64,000 nt of DNA. Origin: Telopea speciosissima (taxonomy: Eukaryota > Streptophyta > Magnoliopsida > Proteales > Proteaceae). The translations under genes were made by a program, and so were the position numbers. How positions within the stretch are numbered: the first letter of the stretch is position 1; each line of letters starts with the position of its first letter. The DNA lies in contig NC_057926.1 of assembly GCF_018873765.1 (NCBI RefSeq), positions 35,448,946 to 35,512,945 on the forward strand, given 5' to 3'. Shown here one piece after another: positions 59,067-64,000 of this stretch. Under the pieces are notes generated by a model, which searched no databases, was not told the DNA's origin, and saw only the letters and a list, made by a program, of their open reading frames with translations.

Positions 59067-59378
59067 TGGATTGTAATGGGTTTTTTAATTTTCCAGTTCC
59101 CATTTTTTTTCCTTGCTTGGATTGAAATTTATTGTGGTTCTTTTGATGAACCCATGATCTACCTCTTTAGGAGTTATTTTGTTCCTTATATATCTCTATT
59201 TTAGGGCAATTAGTAAATTCGGATTCGGGAATTATTTAGACAGAATTATTCAGAATAATCCGTTTGGTTAATTTAAGGATTTGATCAAAAAGTTGGGGAA
59301 AAATAAAATTAGGATTTAGGAATTATTCATTTATTAAAAAAAAATTCAGTCAAAAAATCCTGATCTTATTTTTAATAT

Positions 59379-60719
59379 GGGAAAATTTCAAGGACATTCC
59401 CTAAAAGTATCCAATATCTTAGAAACTTATCATATTTTGTCAAAATGTCACAGACACCCCAAACGTTAAGCACAGTTAGTACCCAAAGGTGAAATATCCA
59501 TTTTACCTTTTAGTTATTTAAATAAAAGGACAAAATTGTCATTTCATCTTCTTCCCTAAATATTCATTTTACCCCTTAATTATTTAAATAAAAGGACAAA
59601 ATTGTCATTTCATCTTCTTCCCTCTATGGCTTCGGCTCTGGCGACCATCACCTGCTCCGGCTCCGACGATTATTACCAGAGGCAAGGCAAGGAGAAAGCG
59701 AACTGAAGAAGAGCGACAAAACGAGAAGATGACCGGACTTCCATTTTCACCCATGGCTGAAAGCGAACTAAAGAAGGGCGACAAAACGAGGCAAATATAT
59801 CTTCCATTTCCGAAACCCCATCACCGACCTCTCAAAACCCATCTCTGCTAAAACCGCCATTATCTCCACTAACCCCTATTTCTCCTTGCATCCCTATTCT
59901 TTTCTCCTTTTTTTATTTTTTTATTTTTTTTATCATTTTCATTCTAAAAACCCTTACCCCACCATCACCGTTTCTCCTCTCCATTTCTTTTCACCTCTAA
60001 TCTAACCCACATCCTTGTCTAAACAAAACCCCAATCTGAATTCCAACCATGATCGACCACACCCCATCCTCAACTAATTTATCATTTCTGATCTCTGATC
60101 CCATCATGTCTTCGATTTCCTTTTCCATTTTCCCTTCTAATAACCATCGGATCCCTATTTCTTTTCTTTTATTTCTAATTTTCCAAACCCAACACAAAAT
60201 TAGAATCCATTGGCTGCCATCATTTTTTTTCAAGCTCTTTGGAATCCATTGTCGGCTGTGGTGCAAGGAAATGTGGAGCAGAAAAAATAAAAGAAGATTA
60301 GGAAGAAGATGAGGAAACCTGGGCAGAGAAGAAAGAGATGGGGAGGAAATTGTGCGGACATAGAAGGAGGGCTGGAGGGGGTGGTAGTGGTGGTGGTGGC
60401 TGCGGCGGAAGAAATAATAGAAGGAGAAGAAGGGGAGAAAAAAGGAATTAAAAAAAAGTATTGAATAAAAATAAGGGTAAAATTGTCTTATTCTAAAAAC
60501 TAACTTCTAACATCATTAAGGGTATTATAGGGATTTCACTGTGACAAGGGTAATTTCACCATTTAAAAAGAGTTAACAGACACTTAACTATAAAGACTAA
60601 CGGAGTGGACTAAATTAAAATAAATTCATAAAAATAAGGGGCGTCTATGACATTTTGATCAAATATGATAAGTCTTTGAGATATTGGATACTTTTAGGAG
60701 GTGTCTGTAAAATTTTCCC
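59379..60719. mobile_element. Mutator-like element (MULE-D)
   Basis: 1341 bp with perfect 9-bp target duplication TTTTAATAT (59370-59378, 60720-60728). Inverted ends GGGAAAATTT..AAGGACA / ..CCCTAAAAGTATCCAATAT match MULE-B over the first 60 bases. The interior is mostly pyrimidine-rich plus-strand sequence with short open frames (60049-60312) that I cannot assign; it may be captured UTR or exon. No transposase. Confidence 0.85.
59492..59624. repeat. 66-bp tandem duplication in MULE-D
   Basis: Two copies starting at 59492 and 59558, each containing TTATTTAAATAAAAGGACAA and TCATTTCATCTTCTTCCCT. Only a few differences, so it arose inside this element. Confidence 0.9.
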
Positions 60720-60751
60720 TTTTAATATTAATATTGATACTAAAAGACATG

Positions 60752-60904
60752 TTTTTCCTCTACGGTTTGCTGATCTGTGCTGTTCCCTAGTTCCTCTCAC
60801 AAGAGGGGAGTGGATCCCACCGGTGAGAGTGTTGGTCAGTTGCCCGGAACCCACCTCTTGTTAGAGGAACTAAGAAACCGCACCGGTTAGCAAACCGTAG
60901 AGGA
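60752..60904. mobile_element. Hairpin MITE
   Basis: Left CCTCTACGGTTTGCTGATC and inverted right CCTCTACGGTTTGCTAACC, continuing through TTAGTTCCTCT.ACAAGAGG on both sides. About 150 bp. Target duplication not clear. It starts 24 bp after MULE-D's right target duplication. Confidence 0.75.
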
Positions 60905-61765
60905 TAATGATTCCCTACCGCATGGGGCTCCTGCCGGATTTTTATCATCTACGGTTCTGACACCGTACGGTTCGCCCGGTTCTTTTAACCGATGAAAGCC
61001 ACATGGTATATTGAAATCCAACGATACAATTTCAAAATAGCAAAATTCATCGGGTTCCGTGAAACACAGTAACTCTCTTCTCCCTCCTCTCTCCTCTCTC
61101 CCTACTCCGGCGACCACCAAGCTTTGCTCTCCATCTTCCGGCAAGGCCTTGGATCGTCGTCTGCAATCTCTGGCATAGGCGGCCTAGTGCGATTCCCAGG
61201 GGTTTTTGCAACCTCATGAAGGCGAACGACGGTGTACCGTTTCTGTCTTCTGCAACCTACGATCCAACCAGAGAGATCTGCGACGGCGAAGGCGAACCAC
61301 GGTGTTTGTCGTTCCTCTCGCACACGAAACCACCTGCTGCAACCTCTCAGTTCCTCTAGAACGCCAAACCACGGTGGGATTTTTTTTCTCAACTCTCTCT
61401 CTGTGTAATCCAAGACTTTTCAGAGTCGTTCCTCGGGTTTTAAGATTAGATTCTGTTCAGGGAAAAAAAAAATGTTCAATGCAATTTTTTGTTGTGCACT
61501 ATGTTCATGCTCAACATCTGCTTTGATCTGTTTATGAAAAAATGTTCATGTACTGTTCATGCCTCCCTATTCTGTGTATTTCTTTGTAAATGTTCCTGCT
61601 TCGACTGTTTATGGCTCCCTATTTCTGTGTGTTATTTCTTTAACCCTATATGTTTGATCTTCCTAATAAGCCCTGTCAACTAGAATTTTCTGATGTGATC
61701 GGTACTCAAAAGCTTTGTGACAAGTTTCTGTATTTTATATTTTGGATCAGTTTATATAAAAAGAT
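60905..61765. other. gene-free, GC-richer segment of unknown origin
   Basis: About 61080-61430 is richer in G and C than its surroundings and open on both strands (61102-61413 minus, 61206-61526 plus). I see no domain. It could be a 5' gene fragment carried by the element whose end lies at about 61770. Confidence 0.35.
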
Positions 61766-61985
61766 TTTTGAGAAAATTACACTGTCACCCCCTGAGGTTT
61801 ATAGTAAATACAGAACAACCTCCTGTATTTTTAAATTATACAACCACACCCCCTGAGGTTTGGTTAGTTGTTACAGACTACCCCACTCCGTTATATCATT
61901 CCCATTAATTGGTATGGTGTTGGTAATTCATGACTTAAAATGACTAATATACCCCTAATTGTTCAATTTTTTTCCTTTTTCTAAT
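61766..61985. mobile_element. one end of another MULE-like element
   Basis: AGAAAATTACACTGTCACCC then CCTGAGGTTTATAGTAAATA has the same style as the other Mutator-like ends here (coding for nothing, with ACCCCCTGAGGTTT twice). No matching inverted end is present up to 64000, so it is either truncated or extends out of the window. Confidence 0.4.
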
Positions 61986-63129
61986 TTTACCCTTGAAATA
62001 GAGTTAATGGAACCCATCACCATCCCCCCTTCTTCTTCTTCTTTTTCTCTGCAACCCCACTGGCCTCACCACCTGCTGCAACCCAACCCACCCGCTCCTA
62101 CCCACCACAACCTAACATCACCACCACCACCACACCCCATCCTCCCCTCCCGCTTGAATTTGCTTGAACAAAAAAGATGAAATTAAACCCTGAGTTATGC
62201 ATAAGTGCTAGAGCTCAACTCTTGAAGAACAAACACATAGAGAGGTTTCACTATCCACTCTCTTTAAACACTTAGGAATCAGAATCGTCAATCTTTGAAC
62301 GCTTGCACCTCCCACTTCTCTTCATCAATGCTTGAGATCTTGTGAGTTAGAGTATGATCTGGTGAAGGTTTTGGTCGGATCTGGAAAATTTTGTAAACAA
62401 AGACTCTTAGGTTTAGGAGATTGCTTAACTAACACCATTTTTTGTGTTCGATAATGTGCAGTTCGTCATTGCAACTCCATTCACATCCTTTTCATCTAGA
62501 TACTTGCCAAGGCTACCAACTCTGTTGTTTAAACATAAAACCCACAATGTTAATATTGAATTAGTTAAAGCCACACCTTTTCTGGGTTTCTCTTGAAAAT
62601 TAGGGTTAGGGATCAAGGGAAAAAATACCTAATTCCATGTCCTGGTCTGCAAGTAAGCTCATTAATGGTGGTATTGATTGGGCCTTGACCGATTGAGATG
62701 CAATGATCCCTTGTTCAAATGATGCCTTTGGATATTGTGACAGAATTGGATTTACTGATGTGATTGCCGTCTATGTTTGGGCTAGTTTCAGGGGCGGTGA
62801 TAGTGAGCTTGCGTGCCCTAAAGTTATGGCAAAAGTGGAAAACTTTCTATTAAGTGAATGGATACACTGAACTGAACCCTCCCATTGTTTACATGATTGA
62901 ACTTTTGTTCTGCAAAAATCAATAATTTTCTTTGAACCCCCACCCTCCCCCTTCCTGGCCAAGATGCCTCTGTCGGAATTTGAAGATGAAGGTTGAAGAA
63001 AAATGTTGAATAAGAAGGGTTTTTGTTTAAGAAGTAAAATGAAAGTCGATAGTTCCTCCCTTGCAGATCGTTGAAGAGGACAGTGGTTTCTGGAGAAGAA
63101 AAAGGGTTTTGCACATAAGGGTAAAAGGG
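61986..63129. other. intergenic, no gene recognised
   Basis: A Pro/His-coding CACCACC-rich patch lies at about 62085-62140. No domain found in the short frames on either strand. Confidence 0.4.
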
Positions 63130-63775
63130 TAAAGTTGGAAGCCTGACGAGGTTGTTTCAGCTGCCACCAAAGCCTGCAAAGAGTTCTTGAATGCCCGCGG
63201 TAAGACTGTTGTTGCTTTGTTGTCTGACAGAACCACCCTTCCCCAGTCTTGGTCTCCCCCCTCCTCCAGGTAGGGGCAAGATTAATGCTGATGCTTCTTA
63301 CGATAAGGGGAATGGTAAGAGTGGCATTGGTTATATTCTGCGAGACCACCACGGCAGTTGTATTATTGCAGTCTCTGATCCTTTCCGCTTCACTTAAGTG
63401 GCGGTGGGAGAAGCTATTGCTATCAGGCAGGCTTTGCTTGAGGCCATCTCTGAAGGGATGCTCATAGTTTCGATGGAAAGCGATAATTTGAAGGTTATAA
63501 AAGGTCTCCTTAAGTGCGGCCAGGGTTCAATTCTCTCTGTTAAGCCCATCTTAGAAGACATTTTACATATTGTGTCATATTTTGATGATGTTTCCTTCCA
63601 CCATATTTCTAGGGATGCAAATGTTGTTGTAGATTCCCTGGCCAGGAGGGCCTAGTCTGTTACGGAGCGGATTGTTTGGCCAAATTTCGATCCCTGCCTA
63701 GCTGCTCCCTTTGTGGTAGACGGTGGGAGTTCTCTCCGGCCTTTGCAATAAATTCCCTTTCAACCAAAAAAAAAA
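63130..63775 (+). mobile_element. L1-type LINE 3' end with RNase H-like domain and poly(A)
   Basis: About 63267-63655 encodes the plant L1 RNase H-like (RVT_3) domain: GRGKINADASYDKGNG, GIGYILRDHHGSCIIAV, then after one stop (TAA at 63396) VAVGEAIAIRQALLEA, MESDNLKVIKGLL and the closing SRDANVVVDSLARRA. The metal-binding Asp of NADAS, the Glu of GEAIA and the Asp of ESDN and RDAN are all visible. An AATAAA (63747-63752) and an A10 run (63766-63775) end the element. The 5' part is missing or unrecognised. Confidence 0.75.
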
Positions 63776-64000
63776 TAACTCTCCTTAGAATTAGGAAGAA
63801 GTAACAAATTAACCATTCAAATATCTTTGTCAATCGGATCTTCTTCTGTACTCTCCTCCCTCAAATCCAAATCTTCCTCCTCAATTCCTCTATAAGGACA
63901 GCAAAATGAAGGATTATCCTCCACCCTCAGAACTCTGTAATTAACCTGCCATTTTTAATTAATTAGAGTTCTCGAACCTCCTTTCATTAAAGACTGCTGC
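63776..64000. other. window end, nothing recognised
   Basis: AT- and CT-rich sequence without a recognisable feature. Confidence 0.5.

Noticed and set aside
61206..61526. Possible small gene in the GC-richer patch
   Set aside because: Open on both strands with no domain; more likely a captured or degraded fragment.
1..64000. CRISPR array, bacterial defence system, rRNA or tRNA genes
   Set aside because: The window is plant nuclear DNA; the regular repeats are microsatellites, coding repeats or transposon ends, and no cloverleaf beyond SINE pol III boxes was recognised.

Overview
This 64-kb window is nuclear DNA of a flowering plant, probably a non-grass angiosperm. The evidence is spliceosomal genes with long AT-rich introns (GT...AG), plant-only protein families (a PSPG-box glycosyltransferase, a GT47 cell-wall glycosyltransferase, an F-box/FBA protein) and a dense, nested load of plant transposons: Ty1/copia, RTE and L1 LINEs, Au-type SINEs, Mutator-like and hAT-like elements, and hairpin MITEs. 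I see no bacterial operon, CRISPR array, rRNA or tRNA gene.

Three genes look intact, all on the + strand. (1) 1140..2756 is a single-exon family-1 UDP-glycosyltransferase of 538 aa with two in-frame low-complexity inserts, one of them a run of collagen-like decapeptides. (2) 23690..36073 is a nine-exon GT47/exostosin gene like the ARAD1/ARAD2 putative arabinosyltransferases (535 aa by my splicing). (3) 51478..58873 is a five-exon ABHD17-type alpha/beta hydrolase (350 aa) with a Cys-rich tail. A fourth locus, 39036..40216, is an F-box/FBA gene broken by frameshifts.

Layout: 1-3 kb UGT gene; 3-7 kb a Mutator-like element and a hAT-like element side by side; 7-12.6 kb old LINE, SINE and MITE debris; 12.7-21.5 kb a four-level nest (MITE interrupted by a hAT-like element, which holds an RTE LINE, which holds a copia retrotransposon); 21.6-23.3 kb a Pack-MULE carrying a COI1 exon-1 fragment; 23.7-36.1 kb the ARAD-like gene, whose introns hold an L1 remnant, two small hAT MITEs and a young non-autonomous LTR element; 36.8-50.4 kb copia remnants, the F-box pseudogene, a SINE and many MITEs; 51.5-59.1 kb the ABHD17-like gene, with a second Pack-MULE (DEAD-box helicase fragment) in intron 3; 59.4-64 kb a third related MULE, a MITE, and an L1 3' end with RNase H domain and poly(A).

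The genes do not form a pathway; their adjacency looks incidental. The main interest is the transposon biology: four elements with exact 9-bp target duplications, at least two carrying captured gene exons, and the protein-level repeat expansion inside the UGT. All family assignments are from reading the sequence and recalling families; no search was run.
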